DNA of 64,000 bases from Cyanobium sp. Cruz CV13-4-11 (GCF_024346055.1 NZ_JAGQCH010000005.1:1-64000); one strand, 5' to 3'. Numbered from the stretch's first letter, positions 1 through 9,037 are shown. Translations and numbers: made by a program. The notes: a model not told the origin generated them from the sequence alone.

Positions 1-64
1 GGGAAACGGGCCTGCCCACCCCTTGCAACGCCAGCCGCTAAGCCGATCGGCCTGAGGTGCGCGG

Positions 65-168
65 CCCACCCCGGCTACGCCGGGGTGGGGGTGCCGGGGG
101 ATTTACACCACTTCAGGGGACGCCATGCAGGCCGCAAGGCTGTGGGGGTTCAAGTCCCCCTGCCCCCA
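65..168 (+). other. GC-rich hairpin followed by a tRNA-like T arm and acceptor strand
   Basis: Positions 65-89 form a perfect 11-bp hairpin with a 3-base loop. Positions 144-160 form a classic T arm: five G, loop TTCAAGT, five C. TGCCCCC plus A (161-168) could be an acceptor 3' strand and pairs with 87-93, with two G-U pairs. A short stem with a GCAA loop at 131-140 resembles a long variable arm. I cannot fold a credible D arm or anticodon arm, and no CCA is encoded. It may be a decayed tRNA-Leu or the 3' part of another structured RNA. Confidence 0.25.
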
Positions 169-426
169 TGGCGAAAGGCTGGCTACGACGCACGCCAGTC
201 AGGACAAAAGTTCATCTCCAACTGTGTCTGTGGCTCTCCATACGCACCGGTTCCACGACCTTTCCCTGGAACACCACCAGGACTAGACCGAAGCCATCGT
301 GGGATACCGAAGTTGGTTCATGTCGCTCCGCTACTGGCCGCCACCTGCCTGGCTGGATTTGCGCTGTTGCAGTTGCTGTTCAGCATCGGCACCTGGTGAG
401 GATGGGCCCCCTGCCCGTCCCTCGCC

Positions 427-726
427 ATGAAGGTGATCGTTGATCTCTGCGTGGTGCCGATCGGCGTGGGCGTCAGCCTGGCGCCCTATGTGGCCACCTG
501 TGAGCGGGTGCTGCAGCAGGCCGGGCTCACGATCCGGCTGCACCCCAACGGCACCGGTATCGAGGGGGAGTGGGCGCCCGTGATGGCCGCGATCGAGGCC
601 TGCCATGTCGCGGTGCACGCGATGGGCTGCCCGCGGATCTTCACCACCGTGACGATCAACACCCGCAACGACCGCGACCAGAGCCTCGACGACAAGCTGG
701 CCAGCGTGCAGGCGCTGCTGGGGTGA
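427..726 (+). CDS. MTH1187/YkoF-type thiamine-binding family protein
   Basis: This 99-residue protein matches the small MTH1187 family (formerly UPF0045/DUF77). Seen: an N-terminal strand ending in PIGVG, a central HPNGTGIEGEW segment where family members carry HPMGT-like residues, and a C-terminal TTVTINTRNDR strand followed by a helix. The whole protein is one ferredoxin-like domain of normal family length. Members bind thiamine or related pyrimidines and are thought to be cytosolic carriers or sensors; no transporter lies beside it, so its role here is open. The ATG at 427 is the only sensible start. A decayed PfpI gene follows directly. Confidence 0.8.
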   Translation: MKVIVDLCVVPIGVGVSLAPYVATCERVLQQAGLTIRLHPNGTGIEGEWAPVMAAIEACHVAVHAMGCPRIFTTVTINTRNDRDQSLDDKLASVQALLG

Positions 727-729
727 CAC

Positions 730-1086
730 TTGGAGCCTGCCTTGCACCTGTGGGCGTCCACCGGAGAGCGGACCGGAACCTTCGGAATCGTGCTGTTCCC
801 GGGGGTGGAGGAACTCGACGCCACCACCCACTGGGCCTCCCTGGGGCGCCTGCGGGCTCTCGGTGATGTGGAGGTGGTGGAGGAGCGCTTCACCCGGGAT
901 GGGGCCATCTGGACGGCGGCCGGCATCGCGTCCGGCATCGACCTCACCCTGCAGTTCATTGCTGAAACGGCCGGAGACGATGTGGCCGGCACGGTACAGC
1001 TGGAGGCCGAATACTTTCCTTCTGCAACGATCTACGGGACGGCCGCCAGCAGCGGCAAGGGGGCCGCCTATTTCCGGACGTCGTGA
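730..1086 (+). pseudogene. DJ-1/PfpI-family protein remnant with internal deletion
   Basis: The first part (FGIVLFPGVEELD, from about 781) is the first strand of the DJ-1/PfpI glutamine-amidotransferase fold. The next residues (ATTHWASLGRLRALGD) belong near the C-terminal third, followed by DGAIWTAAG and LQLEAEYFP-like family segments. The middle of the domain, about 75 residues carrying the nucleophilic elbow cysteine, is missing at a clean junction near 815-822. Intact relatives are about 190-200 residues; this frame gives 118 and has only a TTG start at 730. It cannot be catalytic as it stands, so I call it a deletion remnant. Confidence 0.7.
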
Positions 1087-1128
1087 GGCGATGGGATGGG
1101 TGTTTTCACTCATCTTGGGAGCATTTTA

Positions 1129-1150
1129 TTCTGATTAGGCTGAATCAGAA
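1129..1150. promoter_or_regulatory. 8-bp inverted repeat before the Nif11 gene
   Basis: TTCTGATT and AATCAGAA form a perfect 8-bp inverted repeat around the six bases AGGCTG, ending 14 bases before the ATG at 1165. The purine-rich stretch gaagggaaga that follows is the likely ribosome binding site. The AT-rich symmetry suits a dimeric repressor operator or a small leader hairpin; which of these is not decided by the sequence. Confidence 0.4.
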
Positions 1151-1164
1151 GAAGGGAAGATCCG

Positions 1165-1407
1165 ATGACAACCTGTGAACGATCCAGCACAAGTACCCAT
1201 GCTCAGCCCAATGCCACGGACGCTCTCCATCGCGTCAAGGATCTGGCTCAGCGTGATCCGGTGTTCGCCGATGCCTTGCAAACCTCTGAAACTCCCCAGG
1301 CAGCAGCTGATCTGGCCCGCCAGCATGGCATCGAGGTGAGTCCGGCCGCACTCTGGCGCCGTCGCGGCACCCTGGAACCCGGGGGGCAGCCCACCTGGCG
1401 TGGCTGA
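1165..1407 (+). CDS. Nif11-type leader-peptide domain protein
   Basis: This 80-residue protein has a Nif11 domain at about residues 20-66: a helix VKDLAQRDPVFADALQ, then ETPQAAADLARQHGIEVSP. The family pattern is repeated Leu/Ala helices, an IA-like segment and a G-x-E-(V/I) turn. The tail ends PGGQPTWRG. Nif11 domains serve as leaders of ribosomally made, modified peptides or as small stand-alone proteins. There is no cysteine-rich core and no lanthipeptide synthetase, peptidase or exporter nearby, so I read it as an orphan Nif11 protein. A purine-rich site and an 8-bp inverted repeat precede the ATG. Confidence 0.65.
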   Translation: MTTCERSSTSTHAQPNATDALHRVKDLAQRDPVFADALQTSETPQAAADLARQHGIEVSPAALWRRRGTLEPGGQPTWRG

Positions 1408-1431
1408 AAACCGCCCATTCCGGTGGCCGTT

Positions 1432-1836
1432 TCAGCCCTGGGGTGGGCCCTTGAGTTCGAGGCTGTTCCCCTCCGGATCGTCCAAGTAGAGGGCCGGGCC
1501 GACACCCTCGGCTCCATAGGTGTGATGGAGGGGGCCGGCCTCAAGGCCGTGGCGGCGGAGATGGGCCCGCAAGGCCTCTTCGTCAAAGGGTTCGATCCGC
1601 AGGCAAATGTGATCGAGGTTGTGGCCTTCCGCCGCCGGCTCCGCACCTCCCCGACGACCCAGTTCCCCGTTGACGGCCGCCAGATCGATCAGGCTGTTGC
1701 CAGCCCGGAGGTGGATCAGGCCGAGTGCTTCGTTGCGTCGTGCCACGGTGCATCCCAGCACGTCGAGGTAGAAGCGCTCCATGCGCTCCAGATCCCTGCA
1801 GCGCAGCACAACATGATCGATCGCCACGATGGTCAT
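1432..1836 (-). CDS. VOC-family (glyoxalase/bleomycin-resistance fold) protein
   Basis: A single vicinal-oxygen-chelate domain. Seen: IDHVVLRCRDLERMERFYLDVLG at the N terminus (first metal-ligand His, strand and helix), NLDHICLRI opening the second repeat (second His), and YLDDPEGNSLELKG at the end, where the Glu is the usual last ligand. About 134 residues from ATG 1836 is normal for small VOC enzymes. A GTG-initiated frame from 1893 adds a Pro/Glu-rich 19-residue leader with no homology signal, so I prefer the inner start. Substrate cannot be told; glyoxalase-I-like or dioxygenase-like activities are possible. Transcribed away from the Nif11 gene. Confidence 0.8.
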   Translation of the reverse strand: MTIVAIDHVVLRCRDLERMERFYLDVLGCTVARRNEALGLIHLRAGNSLIDLAAVNGELGRRGGAEPAAEGHNLDHICLRIEPFDEEALRAHLRRHGLEAGPLHHTYGAEGVGPALYLDDPEGNSLELKGPPQG

Positions 1837-1994
1837 GACGGTCGGCTCAGCGTTCTCTTCAGGCAGGGCCGGTGGCACGGGCTCGCGGGGCAAGGACGGG
1901 GCCCATCCTTCCTGCTTTCGTGGCGGCCAGGGATGGGCGGCTGTGGATCGTCGCGGGCCGTTGCATGGCAGCGCCGACCAACGGCCCGAACCCC

Positions 1995-3702
1995 TCAGAG
2001 CACGGGCTGCCAGGAGACGTTCCGCGCTTCGACCCCGTCGCTCTCTTCGTTAAAGGCCAGCACCCGGTTGCGCCCGGTCTGCTTGGCCCGGTACATGGCG
2101 CGATCGGCCCTGGAGATGATCGCGTCGGGGCTTTCGCCCGGTTCGACCATGGTGACGCCGATGCTCAGGGTGATCGACAGGTCGCCGGCACTGGTGGGGA
2201 TCGGTTGGGCCACGGCCCGACGCAGCTTTTCGGCGATGGTCACCGCATCACCCAGGCTCCGCACCCCCTGAAGCATCACCATCAGCTCGTCGCCTCCGAT
2301 GCGGGCGGCCATGTCGCCACTGCGCAGGCCCATGCGGATCCTGGCGGCCACGGTCCGGAGCAGTTCGTCGCCCGCCAAATGGCCGAAGGTGTCGTTGATC
2401 TCCTTGAAGTTGTCGAGGTCACAGAACAGCACGGCGGAGGCGTCGCCATGGCGCAGCACGCGGCCGGCGATGGCGGTGATCTGCTCGAGGGCCTCGTGGC
2501 GGTTCACCAGGCCGGTCAGTTCGTCGGTGCAGGCGCGGCGGGCCAGCTCCCGCTAGGCGGCCACCTCCTGATCCACGGTCCGGAACGATCCGACGATGCC
2601 ATTGAGGTGTCCATCGAGATCCCGGTGGGGGCTGGCATGCAGTTCCACCCAGCGATGGCTGCGGTCGTCGGCCAGGGCGTGGAGGTCGCGCTCCAGGGCG
2701 GGATGCTCGTCAGCGGGGATGAAGCGACTGAGGGGATGGCCGATCCAGTCCTTCGGCTGCCAACCCAGCATGCCGGTGAGCGAGGGGGAGATCCAGCTGA
2801 TCAGCCCGTCCTGGATGAGCAGCACCACATTGCTGGAGTTCTCCGCCAGGAGCCTGTAGCGCTCTTCCGAGGTGGCCAGGGCGGCTTCGGCCTGCACCAT
2901 CTCGGTGACGTCATTGAACTGGGCGATCACGAAGGCTGTGCTGCCGTCGGCATGGCGGGAGCAGGACACGCTGCCATCCACCCAGATGGAGCTGCCGGCC
3001 TTGTGGAGAATGCGCTTGCGCAACCGATAGCAAGGAAGCCGGCCGCCCAGGAGCTCCTCCATCAACGGGCTTTCGCGGGCCTGGTCCTCCGCCGGTGAGA
3101 ACGCCTGCCAGGTCAGGCCCACAAGATCAACATGATCCTGGTCGAGCAGCCCGCGGCCGGTGGGGTTGATGGAGAGGAAATGGCCCTGGGCGTCGAGCAG
3201 GGCGATGCCGGTCGAGGCGTTCTCCATCGTCAGGCGCAGCTGCTCCTCCGAGGCCGCCAGGGCCGCCTTGGTGCGCTCCTCCGCGGACCACATCCGGGGC
3301 GTTTTCGGCCAGCAACTGGTAGTGCTCCTTGAACTCCCGATTGCTGCGCTCCTTGGCTTGAAGCTCCCGGGCCAGATGCATCGACACCCAGGCCATGCCG
3401 ATCAGGCCGACCAGCCGCAGCATCAGCTCCAGCGTCGAGACCCGGGGTGCCTGAAGCGACCAGATGACGGTCAGCACGATGGCCAGACTCGTGAACCAGA
3501 CCACCTGGCGCGGCGTCGCGAACGAGGCCGCCAGAACCACAGGGATCTAGTGGTACTGGAACAGGGTGATTCCCATGGTTCTGGTTAGAACCAGATCCAC
3601 CAGAAAGAGCGCGATCAGAGCAACAGCCGAGACGACGATTCGTTGGTGATCGCGAGGTTGGGCTGGAGTCAAATGATCCGGACTGACGAAGGGGACAACC
3701 AA
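1995..3702 (-). pseudogene. Broken membrane PAS-PAS-GGDEF diguanylate cyclase
   Basis: Read on the minus strand, a membrane segment (VVSAVALIALFLVDLVL) is stopped by an in-frame TAG at about 3548. The same frame resumes with two more hydrophobic helices and the start of a PAS domain (LLAENAPDVV), then shifts frame near 3293. Two PAS domains follow (LRLTMENASTGIALLDAQG; YRLLAENSSNVVLLIQDG) until another in-frame TAG at 2553-2555. Beyond it the frame continues REL-ARRACTDELTGLVNRHEAL into a GGDEF domain with FCDLDNFKEIND and the active-site variant GGDEL. The ancestor was a membrane-bound sensor making cyclic di-GMP. A separate GGDEF fragment from about 2507 could still be made, but lacks the conserved segment before the stop. 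Confidence 0.75.
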
Positions 3703-3741
3703 TCACCAGGAGGCCCATGCCACCACCCCGGTGGTGGCGAG

Positions 3742-3885
3742 TTATCGGTTGGAGGCTTCCGCGTTGGTGTCGGAGCTGCGCTGATGGCCGTTGATGTGCT
3801 TTTCGCACGCCAGGGCTGATGTTGGGAACAGCAAAACAAAACTCAACGCCATGGCCGCTAACTGGGCCTGAAGCAGGAGATTCAT
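3742..3885 (-). CDS. Possible 47-residue secreted small protein
   Basis: An ATG at 3885 opens a 47-residue frame. Residues 1-26 look like a signal peptide: hydrophobic core ALSFVLLFP, then TSALA and a cleavage-like site before Cys27. The mature part is only about 21 hydrophilic residues (CEKHINGHQRSSDT and onward). Codon use is more AT-rich than the neighbours. No clear ribosome binding site is seen, and I do not recognise a family. It sits between the broken PAS-GGDEF gene and hoxE. It could be a chance frame. Confidence 0.3.
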   Translation of the reverse strand: MNLLLQAQLAAMALSFVLLFPTSALACEKHINGHQRSSDTNAEASNR

Positions 3886-4025
3886 GGCGTGGGCGCCCAC
3901 ATGCAGCAGATGGTAATAGGTAGCGTCCAGTTCGCTGGCTACAGAGAGTCCGGCCGCATTGCTGCTGCTCTCTGCTGACCATGGCGTGGGCTTTGGCTAG
4001 CAAGGGACGGTGGGAGAACAACGGC

Positions 4026-4529
4026 ATGACCCCTTCGGCCGCAGCCAGCACCGACCCGCGCATCGCCCAGGTGATCCGTCGACACGGAGCCCGGGCGGAT
4101 GCGCTCATCGAGGTTCTCCATCAGGTGCAGGAGCTCCACGGCTATCTGGCGCCGGAGTCGCTGCGGGATGTGGCCACCGGGATGCGGCTGCCGTTGAGCC
4201 GCGTCCATGGGGTGGCCAGCTTCTACCACCTGTTCCGGCTCGAGCCCCCCACCGCCCATCGCTGTGCCGTCTGCCTCGGCACCGCCTGCTACGTGAAGGG
4301 GGGCGCCCAGGTGGCGGCCCGCATCGAGCAGCGGCTGGGGGTGCGCCTGGACGATCCGGCGGGCGATGGCGTCTGGGCCCTGCAGCACGTCAGCTGCCTG
4401 GGGGCCTGCGGCCAGGCGCCGGTGCTGGTGGTGGATGGGGAGCTCATGACGCGGCTGCCGGTGGATCAGCCCGAGGCGCTGGACGCCCGGCTGGAGGCCG
4501 CCGGCCTGCCTCAGCGCACCACCACCTGA
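4026..4529 (+). CDS. hoxE: Bidirectional NiFe-hydrogenase diaphorase subunit HoxE
   Basis: HoxE is the small, NuoE-like [2Fe-2S] subunit of the five-subunit cyanobacterial bidirectional hydrogenase and links the diaphorase to electron carriers. The 167-residue product shows VHGVASFYHLFRL, typical of the NuoE fold. The four cluster cysteines come as C-x4-C (CLGTAC) and C-x3-C (CLGAC). I start at ATG 4026, preceded by gggag about 10 bases upstream; the ATG at 3981 adds 15 residues without a ribosome binding site or homology. hoxF follows after 135 bases. Operon position and motif spacing make this secure. Confidence 0.95.
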   Translation: MTPSAAASTDPRIAQVIRRHGARADALIEVLHQVQELHGYLAPESLRDVATGMRLPLSRVHGVASFYHLFRLEPPTAHRCAVCLGTACYVKGGAQVAARIEQRLGVRLDDPAGDGVWALQHVSCLGACGQAPVLVVDGELMTRLPVDQPEALDARLEAAGLPQRTTT

Positions 4530-4664
4530 TCGGCGCCCAGCTCGCGGGATTGGTTCAGGGCCAGCTCCATCCTGGACAGCATTGCCAAAGCCCTGGCCAC
4601 GCCGACATGAACGGCGCCCCGGCCATTTCCTGGCTAGCAAAAGGAGAGGCGCTCCCGGTTCACC

Positions 4665-6275
4665 ATGCCCTCCCCTGTGCAGGTGCGCTGCTGTGATGCC
4701 AGTGGCTGCCGTTCCGCCGGCAGCCAGGCCCTGCGCAACGCCCTGGAGGGTGCCCGTGACGCCGCCGGCCTCGATCCCTCCCAGCTGACGATCAAGCCGG
4801 TGGGTTGCCTGCGCCTGTGCGGCAGCGGCCCCCTGGTGGCCTGCGACGGGCCCGGCCCCACCCAGCTCTTCGGCGGCATGGCACCGGAGCAGGCCGGGGC
4901 CCTGATCGCCGCCGCCCTCCCCAGCAGCCCTGCCCCCGGCAGCGGCGACCCCCTGGCGGCCCATCGGCTCGATCTGGAGGCCCCCTTCTTCGCCCTGCAG
5001 CGGCCCGTGGTGCTCGAGGGCTGCGGTCAGGTGGATCCCGAATCCATCGACGACGCGATCGCCTTCGGCACCTACGCCCAGCTGCAGCGTGTTCTGCAGG
5101 AGCTCAGCCCCGAGCAGGTGCGCGACGAAGTACGCCGCAGCGGCCTGCGCGGCCGTGGTGGCGCCGGTTATCCGACGGGCCTGAAGTGGGACACGGTGGC
5201 CCTCCAGCCCCCCGGCCCCCGCTACGTGGTCTGCAACGCCGACGAGGGGGACCCGGGCGCCTTCATGGACCGCAGCGTGCTGGAGAGCGATCCGCACCGG
5301 CTGATCGAGGGGATGGCGATCGCCGCCTACGCCGTCGGCGCCGAGCGGGGCTTTGTTTATGTGCGGGCGGAGTACCCCCTGGCGATCGAACGGCTGCGGC
5401 TGGCCCTGCAGCAGGCCCGCAGCCGGCACCTGCTGGGCAACCACATCCACGGCACCAGCTTCAACCTGCGCCTGGAGGTGCGGGTGGGGGCCGGCGCCTA
5501 CGTCTGCGGCGAGGAGACGGCCCTGCTGCTCTCGATCCAGGGTCAGCGGGGCATGCCCCAGCCCCGCCCGCCCTTTCCGGCCCAGTCGGGCCTCTGGGGG
5601 GCGCCCACCCTGATCAACAACGTCGAGACCTTCACCGCCGTGCCGGCGATCCTGCGCCAGGGCGGCGACTGGTACGCCGCCATGGGCACCGCCCACAGCA
5701 AGGGCACCAAGGTGTTCGCCCTCTCCGGGGCGGTGGTCAACACCGGCCTGGTGGAGGTGCCGATGGGCACCTCCCTGCGCACCGTGGTGGAGCTGATCGG
5801 GGGCGGGGTGCCCGATGGCTCCCCGATCAAGGCGGTGCAGACCGGGGGGCCCTCGGGGGGCTGCATCCCGGCGGAACGGCTCGACACCCCCGTCGACTAC
5901 GAAAGCCTGGTGGAGCTCGGTTCGATGATGGGCTCCGGCGGCATGGTGGTGATGGGGCAGAGCACCTCCATGCCGGAGGTGGCGCGCCACTTCATGGGTT
6001 TCAGCGTCAACGAGAGCTGCGGCAAGTGCGTGCCCTGCCGCGCCGGCACCGTGCAGCTGGCCCAGCTGCTCGATCGCTTCGTGGAGCGCCGCGCCACCTC
6101 CGCCGACATGGAACGCCTCGATGCCCTCTGCCAGATGGTCAAGGTCACCAGCCTCTGCGGCCTGGGCCAGTCGGCCCCCAATCCGGTCCTCAGCACCCTG
6201 CGCTGGTTCCGCCATGAATACGAGGCCGCCTGCCGGGAACCTTCGGGCTGCGTCGCCACCGGGAGGGTCCGCTGA
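4665..6275 (+). CDS. hoxF: Bidirectional NiFe-hydrogenase diaphorase subunit HoxF
   Basis: HoxF (536 residues, NuoF-like) carries FMN, binds NAD(P)H and holds iron-sulfur clusters. The N-terminal thioredoxin-like part has cysteines near residues 10, 15, 48 and 52. Residues 163-175 (GRGGAGYPTGLKW) are the glycine-rich FMN/NADH site, and GAGAYVCGEE lies near 276-284. Cys452, Cys455, Cys458 and Cys498 bind the [4Fe-4S] cluster. The gene begins 135 bases after hoxE, with aaaaggaga as the nearest purine-rich site about 17 bases upstream. It overlaps hoxU by one base. Length and motifs are normal for the family. Confidence 0.96.
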   Translation: MPSPVQVRCCDASGCRSAGSQALRNALEGARDAAGLDPSQLTIKPVGCLRLCGSGPLVACDGPGPTQLFGGMAPEQAGALIAAALPSSPAPGSGDPLAAHRLDLEAPFFALQRPVVLEGCGQVDPESIDDAIAFGTYAQLQRVLQELSPEQVRDEVRRSGLRGRGGAGYPTGLKWDTVALQPPGPRYVVCNADEGDPGAFMDRSVLESDPHRLIEGMAIAAYAVGAERGFVYVRAEYPLAIERLRLALQQARSRHLLGNHIHGTSFNLRLEVRVGAGAYVCGEETALLLSIQGQRGMPQPRPPFPAQSGLWGAPTLINNVETFTAVPAILRQGGDWYAAMGTAHSKGTKVFALSGAVVNTGLVEVPMGTSLRTVVELIGGGVPDGSPIKAVQTGGPSGGCIPAERLDTPVDYESLVELGSMMGSGGMVVMGQSTSMPEVARHFMGFSVNESCGKCVPCRAGTVQLAQLLDRFVERRATSADMERLDALCQMVKVTSLCGLGQSAPNPVLSTLRWFRHEYEAACREPSGCVATGRVR

Positions 6276-6994
6276 TGGCCGTCGTCACCCTCAACGTCAA
6301 CGGCCAGGACGTGGCGGTGCCGGCGGGCGCCAGCCTGCTGGAGGCCACCCGGGCCGCCGCGGCCGATGTCCCCACCCTGTGCCACCTCGATGGCCTCAAC
6401 CCCGTGTCCTCCTGCCGGCTGTGCCTGGTGGAGGTGGAGGGGTCGACCAAGCTGCTGCCCGCCTGCAGCACCGCCGCCGCCGAGGGGATGGTGGTGCACA
6501 CCCACACGCCCCGGCTGAAGGAGTACCGGCGCATGACGGTGGAGCTGTTCTTCGCCGAGGGCAACCACGTCTGCGCCGTCTGCGTCGCCAACACCCACTG
6601 CGAGCTGCAGGACATGGCCGTGACCGTGGGCATGGACCACTCCCGCTTCCCCTACCAGTACCCCCAGCGGCCGGTGGATGCCTCCCACCCCCAGTTCACC
6701 CTCGACCACAACCGCTGCATTCTCTGCACCCGCTGCGTGCGGGTGTGCGATGAGATCGAGGGGGCCCACGTGTGGGACATCGGCAGCCGCGGCGGCCAGT
6801 GCCACATCGTTGCCGGGCTCGATGAACCCTGGGGCCAGGTGCAGGCCTGCACCTCCTGCGGCAAGTGCGTCGAGGTGTGCCCCACCGGCGCCCTGTTCCG
6901 CAACACCGACACCACCGCCGAGAAGCAGCCTGACGCCAGCCTGCCCGCCCTGCTGCGCAGCGCCCGCGACCAGCACCGCTGGCACAACCAGTGA
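6275..6994 (+). CDS. hoxU: Bidirectional NiFe-hydrogenase diaphorase subunit HoxU
   Basis: HoxU (239 residues) resembles the N-terminal part of NuoG and relays electrons between HoxF and the hydrogenase module. Seen in order: a plant-ferredoxin-like [2Fe-2S] site (C36, then CRLC at 47-50, then C64), a His/Cys-rich segment ([13 protein letters not shown]) typical of the second cluster, and two four-cysteine [4Fe-4S] motifs ([11 protein letters not shown] and [12 protein letters not shown]). Start and stop overlap the neighbours by a few bases (TGATG at the hoxF end), indicating translational coupling. All cluster residues are intact. Confidence 0.96.
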   Translation: MAVVTLNVNGQDVAVPAGASLLEATRAAAADVPTLCHLDGLNPVSSCRLCLVEVEGSTKLLPACSTAAAEGMVVHTHTPRLKEYRRMTVELFFAEGNHVCAVCVANTHCELQDMAVTVGMDHSRFPYQYPQRPVDASHPQFTLDHNRCILCTRCVRVCDEIEGAHVWDIGSRGGQCHIVAGLDEPWGQVQACTSCGKCVEVCPTGALFRNTDTTAEKQPDASLPALLRSARDQHRWHNQ

Positions 6995-7005
6995 CCCCCC
7001 ACCCC

Positions 7006-7584
7006 ATGACCCCCTCCCCCGCCGCCGCCAAGCTCCGCCTCGCCACCGTCTGGCTGGCGGGCTGCTCCGGCTGCCACATGTCGTTCCTGGATCTCGATGA
7101 GTTCCTCTTCGACCTGGCCGAGAAGGTGGATGTGGTGTTCTCGCCGGTCGGCAGCGACGTCAAGATCTACCCCGAGAACGTCGACATCGCCCTGGTGGAG
7201 GGGGCGGTGGCCAATGTCGACAACCTGGAGCTGGCCCTGCAACTGCGCCAGCGCACCGCCCTGGTGATCTCCTTCGGCGACTGCGCCGTGACCGCCAACG
7301 TCCCCGGCCTGCGCAACCTGCTCGATGGCGGCCACGACGGCGCCAAAGCGGTGCTGGAGCGCGGCTACCTGGAGCTGGCCGATGCCACGGGCCAGCTGCC
7401 CTTCGCCCCCGGCATCGTGCCCGAACTGCTGCCCAGGGTGCTGCCCCTGCATGAGGTGATTCCGGTGGATCTTTTCCTCCCGGGCTGCCCCCCCTCCGCC
7501 GAGCGCATCCGCGAGGCGATCACCCCGTTGCTGGCCGGCGATCGGCCGGCGATGGAAGGGGCCGCCATGCTGCGCTTCGGATGA
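7006..7584 (+). CDS. hoxY: Bidirectional NiFe-hydrogenase small subunit HoxY
   Basis: HoxY carries the proximal [4Fe-4S] cluster next to the NiFe site. The product (192 residues from ATG 7006) has C20-x2-C23 ([11 protein letters not shown]), FGDCAVTAN and the late PGCPPSAE motif, giving the cysteines of the proximal cluster. Only this cluster is present, as usual for short HoxY proteins. A GTG at 6991 overlapping the hoxU stop would add five residues; either start keeps the whole domain. hoxH begins 10 bases downstream, so both catalytic subunits are made together. Confidence 0.95.
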   Translation: MTPSPAAAKLRLATVWLAGCSGCHMSFLDLDEFLFDLAEKVDVVFSPVGSDVKIYPENVDIALVEGAVANVDNLELALQLRQRTALVISFGDCAVTANVPGLRNLLDGGHDGAKAVLERGYLELADATGQLPFAPGIVPELLPRVLPLHEVIPVDLFLPGCPPSAERIREAITPLLAGDRPAMEGAAMLRFG

Positions 7585-7594
7585 GGACAACGCC

Positions 7595-9037
7595 ATGACC
7601 CGCACCGTCATCATCGATCCGGTCACCCGCATCGAGGGCCACGCCAAGATCACCCTCCACCTCGACGACGCCGGCCACCTCACCGACACCCGCTTCCACG
7701 TGGTGGAGTACCGGGGCTTCGAAAAATTCTGCGAGGGCCGGCCCTTCACCGAGATGGCCGGCATCACGGCCCGCATCTGCGGCATCTGCCCGGTGAGCCA
7801 CCTGCTGGCGGCCGCCAAGACCGGCGACAAGCTGCTGGCCCTTTCGATCCCCCCGGCGGCCGACAAGCTGCGGCGCCTGCTCAACCTGGCCCAGCTCACC
7901 CAGTCGCATGCCCTTTCCTTCTTTCATCTCAGCAGCCCCGATTTCCTGCTGGGCTGGGAGAGCGATCCGGCCAAGCGCAACGTCTTCGGCCTGATGGCCG
8001 CCGACCCCGACCTGGCCCGGGCCGGCATCCGCCTGCGCCAGTTCGGCCAGCAGATCCTGGAGCTCCTGGGCGGCCGCAAGATCCACTCCGCCTGGGCGGT
8101 GCCCGGGGGCGTGCGCTCCCCCCTGAGCCAGGAGGCCAGGGACTGGATCCTGGATCGCCTGCCCGAGGCCCGCGCCACCGTCACCCTGGCGCTGGAGCTC
8201 TACAAGAAGCTCCTCGATGGCCCCCTGCAGAAGGAGCAGCGGGTCTTCGGCGATTTCCCCAGCCTGTTCATGGGTCTGGTGACCCCCAACGGGCTCTGGG
8301 AGCACATCGAGGGGCGCATCCGTTTCCGGGATGCCACCGGGGCGATCGTGGCCGACCAGCTCAGCGAGGACGACTACGCCGATTTCCTCGGTGAGGCGGT
8401 GGAACCCTGGAGCTACCTCAAGTTCCCCTACTACAAACCCCTGGGCTACCCGGACGGCATCTACCGGGTGGGCCCCCTGGCGCGGCTCAACGTCTGCGAC
8501 AGCATCGGCACCCCCTGGGCCGACCGGGAGCTGGCGGAGCTGCGCCAGCGCAGCGGCCAGCCCGTCACCTCGAGCTTCGCCTACCACCACGCGCGGCTGG
8601 TGGAGATCGTGGCCTGCCTGGAGGCGATCGAGATCCTGGTGGCCGACCCCGACCTGATGCACGGCCGCATCCGGCTGCGGGCCTCCCTCAACCGCAACGA
8701 GGCGGTGGGGGTGAGCGAGGCGCCCCGGGGCACCCTCTTCCACCACTACAAGGTGGATGACGACGGGCTGCTCACCAGCGTCAACCTGATCATCGCCACC
8801 GGCCAGAACAACCTGGCGATGAACCGCACCGTGCACCAGATCGCCCGGGAGTACATCCCCGATCCGGTGCCCGCCGGCGCCGAGATCCCCGAGGCGATGC
8901 TCAACCGGGTGGAGGCGGGCATCCGCTGCTTCGACCCCTGCCTCTCCTGCTCCACCCATGCCGCCGGCCAGATGCCCCTGCGCCTGCAGCTGCTGGCCGC
9001 CGATGGCACGGTGCTGGCCGAGCGCCTGCGGGGATGA
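7595..9037 (+). CDS. hoxH: Bidirectional NiFe-hydrogenase large (catalytic) subunit HoxH
   Basis: HoxH (480 residues) holds the NiFe(CN)2CO active site that interconverts protons and H2. The N-terminal nickel motif is RICGIC (Cys62, Cys65) and the C-terminal one is DPCLSC (Cys449, Cys452) followed by STH. After His455 there is a 25-residue tail starting AAGQMPL, the peptide that a HoxW-type protease removes after nickel insertion. The family signature RIEGHAKI is at residues 12-19. Ribosome-binding-like gaggacaacgcc precedes the ATG. The stop overlaps hoxW by four bases. All four Ni/Fe cysteines are present, so an active enzyme is expected. Confidence 0.97.
   Translation: MTRTVIIDPVTRIEGHAKITLHLDDAGHLTDTRFHVVEYRGFEKFCEGRPFTEMAGITARICGICPVSHLLAAAKTGDKLLALSIPPAADKLRRLLNLAQLTQSHALSFFHLSSPDFLLGWESDPAKRNVFGLMAADPDLARAGIRLRQFGQQILELLGGRKIHSAWAVPGGVRSPLSQEARDWILDRLPEARATVTLALELYKKLLDGPLQKEQRVFGDFPSLFMGLVTPNGLWEHIEGRIRFRDATGAIVADQLSEDDYADFLGEAVEPWSYLKFPYYKPLGYPDGIYRVGPLARLNVCDSIGTPWADRELAELRQRSGQPVTSSFAYHHARLVEIVACLEAIEILVADPDLMHGRIRLRASLNRNEAVGVSEAPRGTLFHHYKVDDDGLLTSVNLIIATGQNNLAMNRTVHQIAREYIPDPVPAGAEIPEAMLNRVEAGIRCFDPCLSCSTHAAGQMPLRLQLLAADGTVLAERLRG

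Noticed and set aside
87-168. Two-piece tmRNA acceptor segment
   Set aside because: A permuted tmRNA gene should be followed by a coding piece with an alpha-cyanobacterial tag frame; none is seen in any frame up to the gene at 427.
1995-2507. Stand-alone GGDEF gene
   Set aside because: The same frame continues upstream through the stop into conserved GGDEF-leading and PAS sequence, so it is the tail of a broken longer gene.
3939-6215. Minus-strand open frame of 758 codons opposite hoxE-hoxF
   Set aside because: Shadow; hoxE and hoxF have all cluster motifs on the plus strand.
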